From NCBI RefSeq assembly GCF_002285415.1, contig NZ_NSBU01000007.1, positions 1,078,583 through 1,142,582 on the forward strand: a stretch of DNA of 64,000 bases, in the 5' to 3' direction. This document shows positions 1 through 9,855 of the stretch, in pieces. The notes beneath the pieces are model-generated. The model was given only the letters and a program-made list of their open reading frames with translations, did not search any database and was not told the DNA's origin. Each line of letters begins with the position of its first letter. The first letter of the stretch is position 1. The translations under genes and the position numbers were made by a program. This stretch comes from Actibacterium pelagium (lineage in GTDB: Bacteria; Pseudomonadota; Alphaproteobacteria; Rhodobacterales; Rhodobacteraceae).

Positions 1-1004
1 GCGAGATAGGCAAAGGCCTGCGCCTCTAGCATATCGCCGTCCAGACCGATCTCTTCGACGGGCAGAACCGGGCAAGGGCTGCTGGCCGACAACATGGCCA
101 TCAGGCTTCGGTTCTTGCGACCTCCACCTGCTACCAAGACTTTTGAAACCGGCCGCGGGAAATGCGCCATTCCGCGCGCCACCGCATCGGCCGTGCAGGC
201 TGTCAGGGTTGTCACCGCATCTGCTGTCGAAAGCGTTGATACCTGCCCCGCCAATTCATGAAAATCATTTCTATCCAATGATTTCGGAGGCATTCTTGAG
301 AAGAATGGCCGCTTCTCGAACCACGTCATCACCTCGATCGAGATTCGGCCCGTGGCAGCGATTTCTCCATCCTTGTCATACGGGCGAAGCAACCGGGTTG
401 AGACCAGATCGTCGATCAGCGCATTGGCTGGCCCAGTGTCAAAGGCCAGCAAAGCCCCCGGTGTTTCCGGGGTATCGGCCGTGGGATCAACCCAAGTGAC
501 ATTCCCAACACCGCCCAGATTTAGAAAGGCGACCGGTTCTTTCTCTCCGGCCCATTGGGCGCAGGCAAAGTGGAAGAAGGGCGCAAGCGGGGCACCCTGC
601 CCGCCCAGCCCCACGTCGGCAGAACGAAAGTCCCACACCACCGGGCACCCCAATGCATTGGCCAGCACTGCACCGTTCCCCGCCTGATGTGTCCCGCGTG
701 TTTGCGGGTCGTGGGCCAATGTCTGGCCATGAAATCCTATGACGTCAGGCGTAGCGAACTGACCAAGCAATCGCACATGGGCGTCTTCGACGACGCGCGC
801 GGCCTCTGGCACTGGGGTGTTTCCGGGCCAGCATCCAAGAGCTGAACGCAAAACCGTGCGCTCTTCAGGTTCATACGCCAGATACCGGCTTTCACCGAAG
901 CCGAAAATCCGATGACCATCGGTTTCGACCTCTGCCGCATCGACACCATCCAGCGATGTTCCCGACATCGCCCCTAGTGCTTTGATGGGCCCGGTCTTCT
1001 TCAT
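1..1004 (-). CDS. anmK: Anhydro-N-acetylmuramic acid kinase (3' end cut by window edge)
   Basis: The enzyme opens and phosphorylates 1,6-anhydroMurNAc released during cell-wall turnover, giving MurNAc-6-phosphate for recycling in the cytoplasm. Read on the minus strand from an ATG at 1004, the frame stays open to the window edge, giving about 334 residues; the family is usually about 365-370, so roughly the last 30 residues lie outside. Visible landmarks are the N-terminal [12 protein letters not shown] motif (residues 11-22), [11 protein letters not shown], the FLNLGGVGN phosphate-binding segment, [11 protein letters not shown] and the late VAGGGRKN motif. It is divergent from tyrS, with about 66 bp between the two starts that must hold both promoters. 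Family assignment is firm. Confidence 0.93.
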   Translation of the reverse strand, partial: MKKTGPIKALGAMSGTSLDGVDAAEVETDGHRIFGFGESRYLAYEPEERTVLRSALGCWPGNTPVPEAARVVEDAHVRLLGQFATPDVIGFHGQTLAHDPQTRGTHQAGNGAVLANALGCPVVWDFRSADVGLGGQGAPLAPFFHFACAQWAGEKEPVAFLNLGGVGNVTWVDPTADTPETPGALLAFDTGPANALIDDLVSTRLLRPYDKDGEIAATGRISIEVMTWFEKRPFFSRMPPKSLDRNDFHELAGQVSTLSTADAVTTLTACTADAVARGMAHFPRPVSKVLVAGGGRKNRSLMAMLSASSPCPVLPVEEIGLDGDMLEAQAFAYL

Positions 1005-1070
1005 GGCTTTCCCTTATCCGAATGGCTGGGTATATCAGTGGCCGAAAGTAACGTGATGGACAAGCTACCA

Positions 1071-2327
1071 ATGACCTACCACCCTAAATCAGACTTCATG
1101 CGTGTGATGATCGAGCGCGGCTTTCTGGCCGATTGCACCGACTATCAGGCGCTGGACGAGGCCCTGTGTGATGGTGTGGTCCCAGCCTATATCGGCTTTG
1201 ATGCAACGGCAAAGTCGTTGCACGTGGGGTCGCTGATCCAGATCATGATGCTGCGCTGGCTGCAAAAGACCGGGCACAAGCCGATCACCCTAATGGGCGG
1301 CGGCACCACCAAGGTGGGTGATCCGTCCTTCCGGGCAGACGAACGCCCGCTGCTGTCGGCCGAGGACATCGACGCCAACATTGATGGCATCAAGCAGGTT
1401 TTTGCGAAGTACATCGACTATGACGGCGACGGCGAGAACACTGCGCTGATGCTGAACAATGCCGAATGGCTGGACGAACTGAACTACCTCGATTTCCTGC
1501 GGGACATCGGGCGGCACTTCTCGGTCAACCGGATGCTATCGTTTGAAAGTGTAAAGTCGCGTCTGGATCGGGAACAATCGCTGTCGTTCCTCGAATTCAA
1601 CTACATGATCCTGCAGGCCTATGACTTCCTGGAACTGAACCGCCGTTACGGCTGTTTGCTGCAGATGGGTGGCTCGGACCAGTGGGGCAATATCGTCAAC
1701 GGTATCGACCTGACCCGCCGCGTGCTGGACCACGAGATCTATGGCCTGACTTCGCCGCTGCTGACCACCTCGGACGGCAAGAAGATGGGCAAATCGCAGG
1801 ACGGTGCGGTCTGGCTGAATGCCGAGATGCGCTCGCCCTATGAATTCTGGCAGTTCTGGCGCAACACCACGGACGCGGATGTGGGCCGCTTCCTGAAGCT
1901 ATATACCGAATTGCCGATCGAAGAATGTGAACGTCTTGGCGCGCTGGAAGGATCCGAGATCAATCAGGCGAAAATCATTCTGGCAAATGAGGTCACCACC
2001 CTTTGCCATGGGGCCGAAGCTGCAGCCGCTGCCGAGGCGACCGCGCGTGAGGTGTTTGAAAAAGGCGGGGCTGGCGACGACCTTCCGACGCTGGAACTGA
2101 CCGCAGAGGAAATTGGCGAGGGTATTTCCATCGTCCAGCTGATCACCCGCTCGGGTCTGGCCAAGTCGGGCAAGGACGCCAAGCGCCTGATCAAAGAGAA
2201 CGGTGCCAAGCTGAATGATGAGCCGCTGACCTCTCCCGGCCTGATGATCGACACCGCCGCACTGGCAGAGCCGATCAAGCTGAGCGCTGGTAAGAAACGC
2301 CATGCGCTGGTGAAATTGGCGGGCTAA
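1071..2327 (+). CDS. tyrS: Tyrosyl-tRNA synthetase
   Basis: Class I aminoacyl-tRNA synthetase that charges tRNA-Tyr. From the ATG at 1071 the protein is 418 residues, the usual length for the bacterial enzyme. The HIGH-type signature appears as HVGS (51-54), the KMSKS-type loop as KKMGKS (237-242), with the tyrosine-pocket segment [10 protein letters not shown] (198-207) between them and an S4-like RNA-binding domain at the C-terminus ([19 protein letters not shown]). An in-frame GTG at 1038 would add 11 residues; I prefer 1071 because MTYHPKSDF is where family similarity starts and a GGA precedes it at a suitable distance. A clear terminator follows the stop. Confidence 0.96.
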   Translation: MTYHPKSDFMRVMIERGFLADCTDYQALDEALCDGVVPAYIGFDATAKSLHVGSLIQIMMLRWLQKTGHKPITLMGGGTTKVGDPSFRADERPLLSAEDIDANIDGIKQVFAKYIDYDGDGENTALMLNNAEWLDELNYLDFLRDIGRHFSVNRMLSFESVKSRLDREQSLSFLEFNYMILQAYDFLELNRRYGCLLQMGGSDQWGNIVNGIDLTRRVLDHEIYGLTSPLLTTSDGKKMGKSQDGAVWLNAEMRSPYEFWQFWRNTTDADVGRFLKLYTELPIEECERLGALEGSEINQAKIILANEVTTLCHGAEAAAAAEATAREVFEKGGAGDDLPTLELTAEEIGEGISIVQLITRSGLAKSGKDAKRLIKENGAKLNDEPLTSPGLMIDTAALAEPIKLSAGKKRHALVKLAG

Positions 2328-2351
2328 GCAGCCTTGAACCACAGGTATCAA

Positions 2352-2380
2352 ATGGGGGCCCAACGGCCCCCATTTTCGTT
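2352..2380 (+). terminator. Rho-independent terminator after tyrS
   Basis: A perfect 9-bp stem (atgggggcc / ggcccccat) with a CAAC loop, followed by a T-rich stretch, starts about 25 bp after the tyrS stop. The convergent DUF3179 gene ends at 2381, so the structure may serve both strands. Confidence 0.85.
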
Positions 2381-3346
2381 CTATTGCCCAAGCATCCACT
2401 CGCCCTCTGGCCAGAAGGCGTGGAAGGCAAAGGCGAACATCACATCATGTGGCAGATCGCGCCCCTGAGCGTCCTTGACGCGGATTGTTCCCACATCTTT
2501 GCCCTTGGCAATTATTCCGTCATCCAGAGCCGAGGCCTGACCAGCGGTCCAGCTGATGGTGACGCCCTGCTCGGAGACCTCTCCTTCCGTCGCCAAACGC
2601 GTCAGGGGCCATGCCCGCTCTCCGACGCGGACGACGCGCACCAAGGGCGGGATGCCATGGGGCGGGTTCTCACCGTTATACAGGAACGGGCGGACCGAGC
2701 TGTCATACCCCCGATACGGGTTGCGGCCATAGTCGCGTGGGAAGTTCGGTTGATCCATCACCAGACCGTCGGGGTTGCGAGCTTTGAACTCTGCCCAGCT
2801 TTCCATCCATGCAGGCAAATGCACCAATTCCCGGCCCGTGAAATGGCCCACGATGCCTTGGCCAATCGCCTGCTGCCACCAGCTTTCGGTCTGATGGTCA
2901 TACATCACCATGTCAGAGTTGCGCAGCTTGCCAGAGACGCCAAAGGTCAGCTCGCCCTCGTCAACCCGCCCATCAAACACCATGCCGGAATTGCACAAGG
3001 GGCAGAATGTCACTGAAACAGGGATGCCCCCTACCCGGTCATTCACGATCTCATGCCATGTCAGATAGCGGATCGGATAGGCGCGCGGGGTCTCTCCGTC
3101 GATCTCAAGCGTCATGACCGGTTCGCGTTCGCCAATCTGGCTTTCTTCCGCGACTGTCTTGAAACTGGGGTCCATGATGGCCGGGATGCCATCCTTGGGC
3201 GGCCCGCCAGACATGATCTCTACCCAACTGTCCACATTGGTGGTTTCAAAATCGGTGTTCGGCCATTCGTGGCGCCAGAACTCTGGGCTGGCGACGGCCT
3301 GACTGGCGATCACGATCGCCGGGGCCAGAAAAGAAAATAGGCGCAT
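2381..3346 (-). CDS. Exported DUF3179 domain protein
   Basis: Protein of 321 residues from an ATG at 3346 that has a strong GGGAGG ribosome site just upstream; the longer open frame back to 3430 lacks this. Residues 1-19 (MRLFSFLAPAIVIASQAVA) look like a Sec signal peptide, so the protein is probably periplasmic. The DUF3179 core is recognisable by RAYPIRYLTWHEIVND and the cysteine pair in VTFCPLCNSGMVFDGR, which may bind metal or form a redox centre. The biochemical role of this family is not established, so no function is given. It converges on tyrS and lies directly after the exported cyclophilin gene on the same strand (about 80 bp apart). Confidence 0.88.
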   Translation of the reverse strand: MRLFSFLAPAIVIASQAVASPEFWRHEWPNTDFETTNVDSWVEIMSGGPPKDGIPAIMDPSFKTVAEESQIGEREPVMTLEIDGETPRAYPIRYLTWHEIVNDRVGGIPVSVTFCPLCNSGMVFDGRVDEGELTFGVSGKLRNSDMVMYDHQTESWWQQAIGQGIVGHFTGRELVHLPAWMESWAEFKARNPDGLVMDQPNFPRDYGRNPYRGYDSSVRPFLYNGENPPHGIPPLVRVVRVGERAWPLTRLATEGEVSEQGVTISWTAGQASALDDGIIAKGKDVGTIRVKDAQGRDLPHDVMFAFAFHAFWPEGEWMLGQ

Positions 3347-3426
3347 GGGGTCCTCCCGCAGTTTCAACCAGAATGGCGAACCTGCCCCCATGCGCCTAGC
3401 CCCGCTCACGCGGGTTTGAGCGTTTG

Positions 3427-3981
3427 TCACTCGGTAACGGTGACTTTCACCATGCGGTCAGGCTCTCCGGGCACGGCGCCCGAGCGGCCTTGACCGCGTT
3501 TGATCGCGTCGACAACCTCCATCCCTTCGGTCACGCGACCGATGACGGTGTATTGCCCGTTCAGGAAATAGCCTTCGGCAAACATGATGAAGAATTGCGA
3601 GTTCGCCGAGTTCGGATCGTTCGAACGCGCCATGCCGACCACACCGCGGTCATAAGGCACATCCGAGAATTCCTGTTTCAGGTCCGGACGGTCAGAGCCA
3701 CCACGACCCGCCATCCGCATATCGAACTGATCGCCAAACTTGCCGAAGCTTACGTCGCCGGTTTGCGCCATGAAGCCTTCGATCACACGGTGGAAGACAA
3801 CATCATCATACGCGCCTTCTGCCGCCAATGCGGTGATCTGCGCCACGTGGTTCGGCGCGACCTCTTCCAGAAGGTCGATCTTGACCACGCCGTTGGCTTC
3901 GCCGGCGATCTCGATCTCAAGACCGGTGGCAAAGGCGGGGCTGGCGGCCAGCCCCAGAACCAGTGCGAGGTTACGCAACAT
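3427..3981 (-). CDS. Exported cyclophilin-type peptidyl-prolyl isomerase
   Basis: Catalyses cis-trans isomerisation of X-Pro bonds, here probably in the periplasm. The 184-residue protein begins with a signal peptide (MLRNLALVLGLAASPAFA, residues 1-18) followed by a complete cyclophilin domain: VVFHRVIEGFMAQTGD, the GRGG turn, GMARSNDPNSANSQFF and the final QYTVIGRV. Catalytic-site Arg, Phe and Gln of the family are retained within FHRVI, QFFIMF and MAQTGD. Its start codon overlaps the end of the upstream cytosolic cyclophilin gene by 11 bp, so the two are translationally coupled and probably arose by tandem duplication. Confidence 0.92.
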   Translation of the reverse strand: MLRNLALVLGLAASPAFATGLEIEIAGEANGVVKIDLLEEVAPNHVAQITALAAEGAYDDVVFHRVIEGFMAQTGDVSFGKFGDQFDMRMAGRGGSDRPDLKQEFSDVPYDRGVVGMARSNDPNSANSQFFIMFAEGYFLNGQYTVIGRVTEGMEVVDAIKRGQGRSGAVPGEPDRMVKVTVTE

Positions 3982-4480
3982 CTGCGGCCACCTTTACGCT
4001 GATCATCTTGTCCGGGTTCGCAGGCGGCTCACCCCGAGTGATCGCATCGACATGCTCCATCCCGTCGATGACGCGGCCATAGACCGTGTACTGGCGGTTC
4101 AGGAAGTGGTTGTCGCTGAAGTTGATGAAGAACTGCGAGTTGGCAGAGTTCGGGTTCTGCGAACGCGCCGCACCCAGGGTGCCGCGGTCATGCGGGATGC
4201 CCGAGAACTCGGCCGGCAGGTCCTTGAGGTCCGAACCACCGGTGCCCGCACGGGCCGCGTTGAAGTTGTTCTCGGTGTTGCCGTGCTGCACGTCACCCGA
4301 CTGCGCCATGAACCCGTCGATCACGCGGTGGAAAATGACATTGTCATAAGCACCCGCGCGCGCCAGCTCCTTGATCCGGTCGCAATGCATCGGCGCAATG
4401 TCCGGCAGCAGTTCGATTGTGACAGTGCCGTCTTTCAGCTCCATCAGGATGGTGTTTTCGGGATCTTTGATCTCGGCCAT
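3971..4480 (-). CDS. ppiB: Cytosolic cyclophilin-type peptidyl-prolyl isomerase
   Basis: A 169-residue single-domain cyclophilin without a signal peptide, so it should act in the cytoplasm, unlike its downstream paralogue. The start chosen is the ATG at 4480 (MAEIKDPENT), preceded by GGAGCC; the open frame extends further upstream but runs into the pgk promoter region. Motifs: VIFHRVIDGFMAQSGD, GTGGSDL, GAARSQNPNSANSQFF and RQYTVYGRV. It is divergent from pgk, with 126 bp between the starts. The symbol follows the usual naming for cytosolic bacterial forms and is by family only. Confidence 0.92.
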   Translation of the reverse strand: MAEIKDPENTILMELKDGTVTIELLPDIAPMHCDRIKELARAGAYDNVIFHRVIDGFMAQSGDVQHGNTENNFNAARAGTGGSDLKDLPAEFSGIPHDRGTLGAARSQNPNSANSQFFINFSDNHFLNRQYTVYGRVIDGMEHVDAITRGEPPANPDKMISVKVAADVA

Positions 4481-4606
4481 TTGTGGCTCCTTCCATTCGC
4501 GTTTGGCGAAACCTAAGGCGAGAGAACGCTCTTGCCAAGCCAGAGGTTGACCCTTTCGCAAGATCAGGCCATCACAAGACCAGATTTTACCAGCAAAGGT
4601 TGCGAC

Positions 4607-5785
4607 ATGGCTTGGAAGACTCTCGACGACATGGAATTGGGGGGCAAGCTTGTCCTGACCCGTGTGGACATCAACGTACCGATGGTAGACGGCAAAGTGT
4701 CCGACACCACCCGGATCGAGCGGATCGCACCTACGATCAAAGACATCCTTGCCGCTGGTGGTCGCCCGGTTCTGCTGGCCCACTTTGGCCGCCCCAAGGG
4801 CAAACCGGTTCCCGAAATGTCGCTATCGCAGCTGGTTCCCGCGCTGGAAGAGACCTTTGGCACCAAAGTCACCTTCGTCGAACGCCCAAGCCGTGAGGCA
4901 CTGGATGCCATGCCTGAAGGGTCAGTCGTGTTGGTTGAAAACACCCGATTCACACCAATGGAAGAGGCCAATGATCCGCAAATGGCGGGCTTTCTTGCCT
5001 CGCTTGGGGACGTCTATTGCAACGATGCATTCTCGGCGGCGCATCGCGCCCATGCTTCGACCGAAGGCGTCGCGCGTCTACTGCCCGCCTGCGCCGGTCG
5101 ACTGATGCAGGCGGAACTCTCGGCACTGGAAAGCGCTCTGGCCACTCCAGTGCGCCCGGTTGTGGCCGTAGTTGGTGGCGCGAAAGTGTCGACCAAGCTG
5201 GAGCTGCTTGGCAACTTGATCGAGAAGGTCGACCACCTTGTCATCGGCGGCGGAATGGCGAACACCTTCCTTGCAGCGCAGGGCATTGATGTCGGCAAAT
5301 CGCTTGCGGAACACGACATGACCGGCACCGCAGCCGAGATCATGGAGAAAGCCAAATCCACCGGCTGCAACATCGTGCTGCCCACCGACGTAGTTGTCGC
5401 GCGCGAATTCAAAGCCAACGCCGTAAATGAAACCGTCGCCGCAGACGCCTGCCCGGCTGACGCGATGATCCTTGATGCGGGTCCGGAAACGGTCGGGACC
5501 ATCAAAGGGGTTTTTGAAGCCTCTAAAACGCTGATCTGGAATGGCCCGCTTGGCGCGTTTGAAATCGAGCCCTTCGACACCGCAACAAATGCGGCCGCCC
5601 TGCATGCCGCAGAGCTGACCAAATCGGGCGCCTTGATCTCGGTCGCTGGCGGTGGGGACACGGTATCGGCTCTGAACGCCTCGGGCGCGGCAGAACATTT
5701 CACCTATATCTCGACCGCAGGCGGCGCGTTCCTTGAATGGATGGAAGGCAAAACCCTGCCCGGCGTCGCGGCGCTGGAAGGCTAA
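4607..5785 (+). CDS. pgk: Phosphoglycerate kinase
   Basis: Glycolytic enzyme that transfers phosphate between 1,3-bisphosphoglycerate and ADP. The 392-residue protein (start ATG at 4607, [14 protein letters not shown]) has the substrate-binding signature [10 protein letters not shown] near the N-terminus, the [10 protein letters not shown] loop, the hinge-side [17 protein letters not shown] and the nucleotide-binding WNGPLGAFE and [10 protein letters not shown] near the C-terminus. Length is normal for bacterial Pgk. Upstream ATG codons in frame (4532) are not favoured because they fall in the promoter interval shared with the divergent cyclophilin gene. The glycolytic aldolase gene follows about 170 bp downstream on the same strand. 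Confidence 0.97.
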   Translation: MAWKTLDDMELGGKLVLTRVDINVPMVDGKVSDTTRIERIAPTIKDILAAGGRPVLLAHFGRPKGKPVPEMSLSQLVPALEETFGTKVTFVERPSREALDAMPEGSVVLVENTRFTPMEEANDPQMAGFLASLGDVYCNDAFSAAHRAHASTEGVARLLPACAGRLMQAELSALESALATPVRPVVAVVGGAKVSTKLELLGNLIEKVDHLVIGGGMANTFLAAQGIDVGKSLAEHDMTGTAAEIMEKAKSTGCNIVLPTDVVVAREFKANAVNETVAADACPADAMILDAGPETVGTIKGVFEASKTLIWNGPLGAFEIEPFDTATNAAALHAAELTKSGALISVAGGGDTVSALNASGAAEHFTYISTAGGAFLEWMEGKTLPGVAALEG

Positions 5786-5956
5786 AAAGACCCTGCCCCC
5801 ATGTTTCTTGGTGTGATGTGGGGGCATACAAACGGAAACAGAGTTTGATCTGAGGGTTAGCGCCACCAGAATTGCAACCTTGTTTACCTTGCCATACTAC
5901 AGCATCTGCAAGGGCTGAAACGCCCGTTACGAATTCAGATCAGAGCGGACATCGAT

Positions 5957-6850
5957 ATGGCAAACCAGCAGCAAGTTGAAAAGATCACCAGCGGCAACGG
6001 CTTTATTGCGGCACTTGACCAGTCGGGCGGATCGACTCCGAAAGCACTACGTCTGTATGGCGTCGAGGAAGACGCCTATGGCAACGACGCCGAGATGTAC
6101 GACCTGATCCACCAGATGCGCAGCCGCATCATCAAATCGCCAGCCTTCAACGGTGACCGTATCGTCGGCGCGATCCTGTTCGAGATGACCATGGACCGCG
6201 ACATCGACGGCACCCCCACCGGCCAATACCTTTGGGAAGAACTGGGCGTTGTTCCCTTCCTGAAAGTCGACAAAGGCTTGGCAGACGAAGTGAACGGCAC
6301 TCAGGTCATGAAACCTATGCCCGATCTGGACGCCCTGCTGGAACGCGGTGTCGCCAAGGGTATCTTCGGCACCAAGATGCGCTCTGTCATCAACGCGGCA
6401 AACCCCGAGGGCATCGCGGCCGTCGTCAAACAGCAGTTCGAAGTTGGCCGCCAAATCCTGTCGCACGGTCTGGTTCCGATCATCGAGCCCGAGGTCACCA
6501 TCTCGATCGCTGACAAGTCCGAGGCCGAAGCACTGCTGCTGGCAGAGATCACCAAGGAACTGGACGCGCTGGCAGAAGACCAGAACGTCATGCTCAAGCT
6601 GACCCTGCCCGAAGCCGCCAACACCTATAAGCCGCTCATCGACCACCCGCGCGTTCTGCGCGTCGTGGCCCTGTCGGGCGGCTATAGCCGTGAAGAGGCG
6701 AACAACCGCCTGTCGCAGAACACCGGTATGATCGCGAGCTTCTCTCGTGCACTGACCGAAGGTCTGTCGGCTGGTCAGACCGACGAAGAGTTCAACAGCA
6801 CTTTGGACGCGTCGATCCAGACCATCTTCGACGCCTCTGTCGCGGGCTAA
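5957..6850 (+). CDS. fda: Class I fructose-1,6-bisphosphate aldolase
   Basis: Schiff-base aldolase that splits fructose-1,6-bisphosphate to dihydroxyacetone phosphate and glyceraldehyde-3-phosphate. The protein is 297 residues, matching the bacterial class I type found for example in Staphylococcus carnosus. The expected Schiff-base lysine is K214 in VMLKLTLPEA. Other landmarks are AALDQSGGSTPKALRLYG at the N-terminus, VPFLKVDKG, GTKMRSVI and PIIEPEV. The gene follows pgk, and a terminator follows it. In the 170-bp gap after pgk there is only a weak hairpin (tgccccc / gggggca, 5794-5826) without a T-run, so the two genes may be partly co-transcribed. Confidence 0.95.
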   Translation: MANQQQVEKITSGNGFIAALDQSGGSTPKALRLYGVEEDAYGNDAEMYDLIHQMRSRIIKSPAFNGDRIVGAILFEMTMDRDIDGTPTGQYLWEELGVVPFLKVDKGLADEVNGTQVMKPMPDLDALLERGVAKGIFGTKMRSVINAANPEGIAAVVKQQFEVGRQILSHGLVPIIEPEVTISIADKSEAEALLLAEITKELDALAEDQNVMLKLTLPEAANTYKPLIDHPRVLRVVALSGGYSREEANNRLSQNTGMIASFSRALTEGLSAGQTDEEFNSTLDASIQTIFDASVAG

Positions 6851-6871
6851 ACCTATTTCCTGATACTGACG

Positions 6872-6898
6872 AAGGCGCGGGCATTGCTCGCGCCTTTT
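6872..6898 (+). terminator. Rho-independent terminator after fda
   Basis: GC-rich hairpin (aggcgcg / cgcgcct arms around a short loop) followed by TTTTGTT, 22 bp after the aldolase stop codon. Confidence 0.8.
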
Positions 6899-7015
6899 GT
6901 TATGGCGGAATTCCGTACATCGCGAAACTTTTCGGGGTTTGGGGGATTCACAAGACGAATCATTTATGCGATTCTGCGCATACGGGTCCGACAAAGAGAC
7001 CCGACCAGAGGCAGA

Positions 7016-7318
7016 ATGAAACCGACACGCAGAAAACCCTCTATTGGGGCGGCCCTCTATTTCCTCGCCTGTTTCGGGCTCGGGGCCTATTTCACCTTTG
7101 CCGCCGTGCAAGGGGATTATGGCGTGTTACACCGCATTCAGATCGAAGCCGAAACCGCCGCGCTTGAAGAAGAGCGTGATCGACTGGAACTGGAACTTGC
7201 GGATCTGCGGAACAAAACGCGCCGCCTGTCTGATGATTATCTTGACCTAGACCTGCTGGACGAACGGGCCCGTCGTGTCCTTGGCATGATGCGCGCAGAC
7301 GAAATCATCATCCGCTAA
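7016..7318 (+). CDS. ftsB: FtsB/DivIC-type septum formation initiator
   Basis: Short bitopic division protein of 100 residues. After a positively charged N-terminus (MKPTRRKPS) there is one membrane span at about residues 11-28, followed by a predicted coiled coil (IQIEAETAALEEERDRLELE, heptad-like Leu/Glu pattern) and the conserved tail with LDERARRVLGM. This layout is typical of FtsB, which bridges FtsQ and FtsL in the divisome. The start at 7016 is chosen because it gives the normal FtsB length; the open frame back to 6884 overlaps the upstream terminator. The gene precedes the pyruvate dehydrogenase operon, a common order in alphaproteobacteria. Confidence 0.9.
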   Translation: MKPTRRKPSIGAALYFLACFGLGAYFTFAAVQGDYGVLHRIQIEAETAALEEERDRLELELADLRNKTRRLSDDYLDLDLLDERARRVLGMMRADEIIIR

Positions 7319-7383
7319 CACCCCCTTAGCTTTGCAGAGACTGCATTCCCGGCATGCGAACCCGCATGACTCCCAATTTTCTT

Positions 7384-7412
7384 TTGAAACGCGCGACCGG
7401 CTTTGCTATGCA
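7384..7412 (+). promoter_or_regulatory. Predicted sigma-70 promoter of the pdh operon
   Basis: TTGAAA (7384-7389) and TATGCA (7407-7412) are separated by 17 bp, placing transcription start near 7419. The downstream pdhA ATG at 7460 has a strong GGAGGAG site. Prediction by eye only. Confidence 0.5.
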
Positions 7413-7431
7413 TAGTTTAATATTAAACTAT
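7412..7431. promoter_or_regulatory. Perfect 20-bp palindrome overlapping the pdhA start site (candidate operator)
   Basis: The 20-bp sequence from 7412 to 7431, core tagtttaatattaaacta, is its own reverse complement. It is AT-rich in otherwise GC-rich DNA and sits directly on and after the predicted -10 element of the pdh operon, 28 bp before the pdhA ATG. The position suits repression by a dimeric regulator. I do not recognise it as a known consensus. Confidence 0.6.
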
Positions 7432-7459
7432 TGTCAGACGCCCGGGAGGAGATGACCAG

Positions 7460-8455
7460 ATGGCCGCGCGCAAAAAGACAGCTAAACCCAATGTATCGAA
7501 GGAAGAGCTCCTTCAATACTACAAGGACATGCTCCTGATCCGCCGCTTCGAAGAAAAGGCTGGCCAGCTTTATGGCATGGGCCTGATTGGCGGCTTCTGC
7601 CACCTCTACATCGGTCAGGAAGCCGTTGTTGTCGGACTTGAGGCCGCAGCCGAGGAAGGCGACAAGCGGATCACCTCTTACCGCGACCACGGCCACATGC
7701 TGGCCTGTGGGATGGACCCCAACGGCGTGATGGCCGAGCTGACCGGCCGCGAAGGCGGCTACTCGAAGGGTAAAGGCGGCTCGATGCACATGTTCTCGAA
7801 AGAGAAGCACTTCTATGGTGGCCACGGCATCGTTGGCGCGCAGGTTCCGCTTGGTGCGGGTCTGGCCTTTGCTGACAAGTATCTGGAAAACGGTCGTGTG
7901 ACCTTCACCTATTTCGGTGACGGTGCTGCGAACCAGGGCCAGGTCTACGAGACGTTCAACATGGCGGCCCTGTGGGACCTGCCGGTGATCTTCGTGATCG
8001 AAAACAACCAGTATGCCATGGGCACCTCGATGCAGCGTTCGACCTCGACCCCCGACATCTACACCCGCGGCGCCGCGTTCGGCATTCCGGGCGAGACGGT
8101 TGACGGTATGGACGTTCTGGCGGTCAAAGAGGCAAGCGAAAAAGCAGTCGCACACTGCCGCTCTGGAAAAGGCCCCTACATTCTGGAAGTGAAGACATAT
8201 CGCTACCGCGGTCACTCTATGTCGGACCCGGCGAAATACCGGACCCGCGAAGAGGTTCAGAAAATGCGCGAAGAGCGTGACGCGATCGAACATGTTCGCC
8301 AGATGCTGCTGACCGGCAAACACGCGACCGAGGATGACCTGAAGGCCATCGACAAAGAGATCAAGGCGATCGTCAACGAATCCGCCGAGTTCGCCAAGAC
8401 AAGCCCCGAGCCCGCGCTCGATGAGCTTTACACCGACATCTACGCCGACGCCTGA
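7460..8455 (+). CDS. pdhA: Pyruvate dehydrogenase E1 component, alpha subunit
   Basis: The alpha half of the thiamine-diphosphate-dependent E1 that decarboxylates pyruvate and passes the acetyl group to the lipoyl arm. The 331-residue protein has the ThDP motif starting at [17 protein letters not shown] and ending at the NNQYAMGTS loop, the active-site histidine region SYRDHGHML and the regulatory-loop-like [15 protein letters not shown]. It is the alpha2-beta2 type of E1, as expected with a separate beta gene 14 bp downstream. The N-terminal Lys-rich tail ([10 protein letters not shown]) is typical of alphaproteobacterial PdhA. First gene of a tight three-gene operon with a palindromic operator candidate upstream. 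Confidence 0.97.
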   Translation: MAARKKTAKPNVSKEELLQYYKDMLLIRRFEEKAGQLYGMGLIGGFCHLYIGQEAVVVGLEAAAEEGDKRITSYRDHGHMLACGMDPNGVMAELTGREGGYSKGKGGSMHMFSKEKHFYGGHGIVGAQVPLGAGLAFADKYLENGRVTFTYFGDGAANQGQVYETFNMAALWDLPVIFVIENNQYAMGTSMQRSTSTPDIYTRGAAFGIPGETVDGMDVLAVKEASEKAVAHCRSGKGPYILEVKTYRYRGHSMSDPAKYRTREEVQKMREERDAIEHVRQMLLTGKHATEDDLKAIDKEIKAIVNESAEFAKTSPEPALDELYTDIYADA

Positions 8456-8469
8456 GGGAGAGAGACGTT

Positions 8470-9843
8470 ATGGCTATTGAACTTCTGATGCCCGCCCTGT
8501 CCCCCACCATGGAAGAGGGCACCCTTGCCAAATGGCTGGTGAAAGAGGGCGACACCATCTCGTCCGGTGACATCATCGCCGAGATTGAAACCGACAAAGC
8601 CACCATGGAATTCGAAGCCGTCGACGAAGGTATCGTCGGCAAGATCCTGGTCGCTGAAGGCACCGAAGGTGTCGCGGTCAACACCGCCATCGCCATTCTG
8701 GTCGAAGAAGGCGAAGACGCCGACGCGGCTGTTGCCAGTGCACCAGCGCCTGCAGCCGAAGCGGCCCCCGCCGCCGCAGCACCTGCCGCAGCCGCACCTG
8801 CGGCCCCGGCTGCCCCAGTTGCTGTTGTCGAAGTCGAACCCGACTATCCCGCAGGCACCGCGATGAAGACCCAGACCGTTCGCGAAGCCCTGCGCGACGC
8901 GATGGCCGAAGAGATGCGCCGCGACGAAACCGTCTATCTGATGGGTGAAGAAGTCGCAGAATACCAAGGTGCGTACAAAATCTCGCAAGGCATGCTGGAT
9001 GAATTCGGCCCGAAACGCGTGATCGACACCCCGATCACCGAGCACGGCTTCGCTGGTATCGCCACAGGTTCTGCATTCGCAGGCCTGCGCCCGATCGTCG
9101 AATTCATGACCTTCAACTTCGCCATGCAGGCGATCGACCACATCATCAACTCGGCCGCGAAGACATTGTACATGTCCGGTGGTCAGATGGGTGCCCCGAT
9201 GGTCTTCCGCGGCCCGAACGGTGCTGCAGCGCGTGTGGGTGCCCAGCACTCGCAGGACTACGCAGCTTGGTACGCGCAGATCCCCGGCCTGAAGGTTGTC
9301 ATGCCCTACTCGGCAGCTGACTACAAAGGCCTGATGAAAACCGCGATCCGTGACCCCAACCCGGTCATCTTCCTGGAAAACGAAATCGTCTATGGCCGCA
9401 GCTTCGAGGTTCCGGATCTGGAAGATTTCACCATCCCGTTTGGCAAGGCACGCATCTGGCGTGAAGGCACGGACGTGACGCTGATCTCCTTCGGTATCGG
9501 CATGCAGTACGCCTTGGAAGCGGCTGATAAGCTTGCAGAAGAAGGCATCTCGGCTGAGGTCATCGACCTGCGGACCCTGCGCCCGCTGGATTATGACACG
9601 ATCATCCGCTCGGTTCAAAAGACCAACCGCGTTGTGACCATCGAAGAAGGCTTCCCGGTCGCTTCGATCGGCAACCACCTGTCGGCCTACATCATGGAAA
9701 ACGCCTTCGACTATCTGGACGCACCCGTGATCAACTGCACCGGCAAGGACGTTCCGATGCCCTACGCTGCGAACCTTGAAAAGCTGGCGCTGGTCACGAC
9801 TGACGAAGTCGTCGCAGCCGCCAAAGCTGTTACTTATCGCTAA
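8470..9843 (+). CDS. pdhB: Pyruvate dehydrogenase E1 component, beta subunit, with N-terminal lipoyl domain
   Basis: The 457-residue protein fuses a lipoyl domain (about residues 1-80, with the lipoylated lysine K43 in [11 protein letters not shown]) through an Ala/Pro-rich linker (about 90-125) to a full E1-beta transketolase-like domain (about 135-457; [51 protein letters not shown]). E1-beta in most bacteria lacks a lipoyl domain; the fusion is known from alphaproteobacteria such as Sinorhizobium and Rhodobacter relatives. It is placed between pdhA and pdhC with 14-bp and 12-bp gaps. The lipoyl segment is nearly identical to that of the next gene, which suggests duplication or ongoing gene conversion. 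Confidence 0.96.
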   Translation: MAIELLMPALSPTMEEGTLAKWLVKEGDTISSGDIIAEIETDKATMEFEAVDEGIVGKILVAEGTEGVAVNTAIAILVEEGEDADAAVASAPAPAAEAAPAAAAPAAAAPAAPAAPVAVVEVEPDYPAGTAMKTQTVREALRDAMAEEMRRDETVYLMGEEVAEYQGAYKISQGMLDEFGPKRVIDTPITEHGFAGIATGSAFAGLRPIVEFMTFNFAMQAIDHIINSAAKTLYMSGGQMGAPMVFRGPNGAAARVGAQHSQDYAAWYAQIPGLKVVMPYSAADYKGLMKTAIRDPNPVIFLENEIVYGRSFEVPDLEDFTIPFGKARIWREGTDVTLISFGIGMQYALEAADKLAEEGISAEVIDLRTLRPLDYDTIIRSVQKTNRVVTIEEGFPVASIGNHLSAYIMENAFDYLDAPVINCTGKDVPMPYAANLEKLALVTTDEVVAAAKAVTYR

Positions 9844-9855
9844 GGGAGAGACGCA

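Noticed and set aside
5794-5826. Hairpin after pgk as a terminator
   Set aside because: The arms are only 7 bp with a long loop and there is no T-run on the plus strand, so it was not listed as a terminator.
7413-7430. Palindrome upstream of pdhA as a CtrA site
   Set aside because: The two TTAA elements are separated by 2 bp, not the 7 bp required for CtrA.
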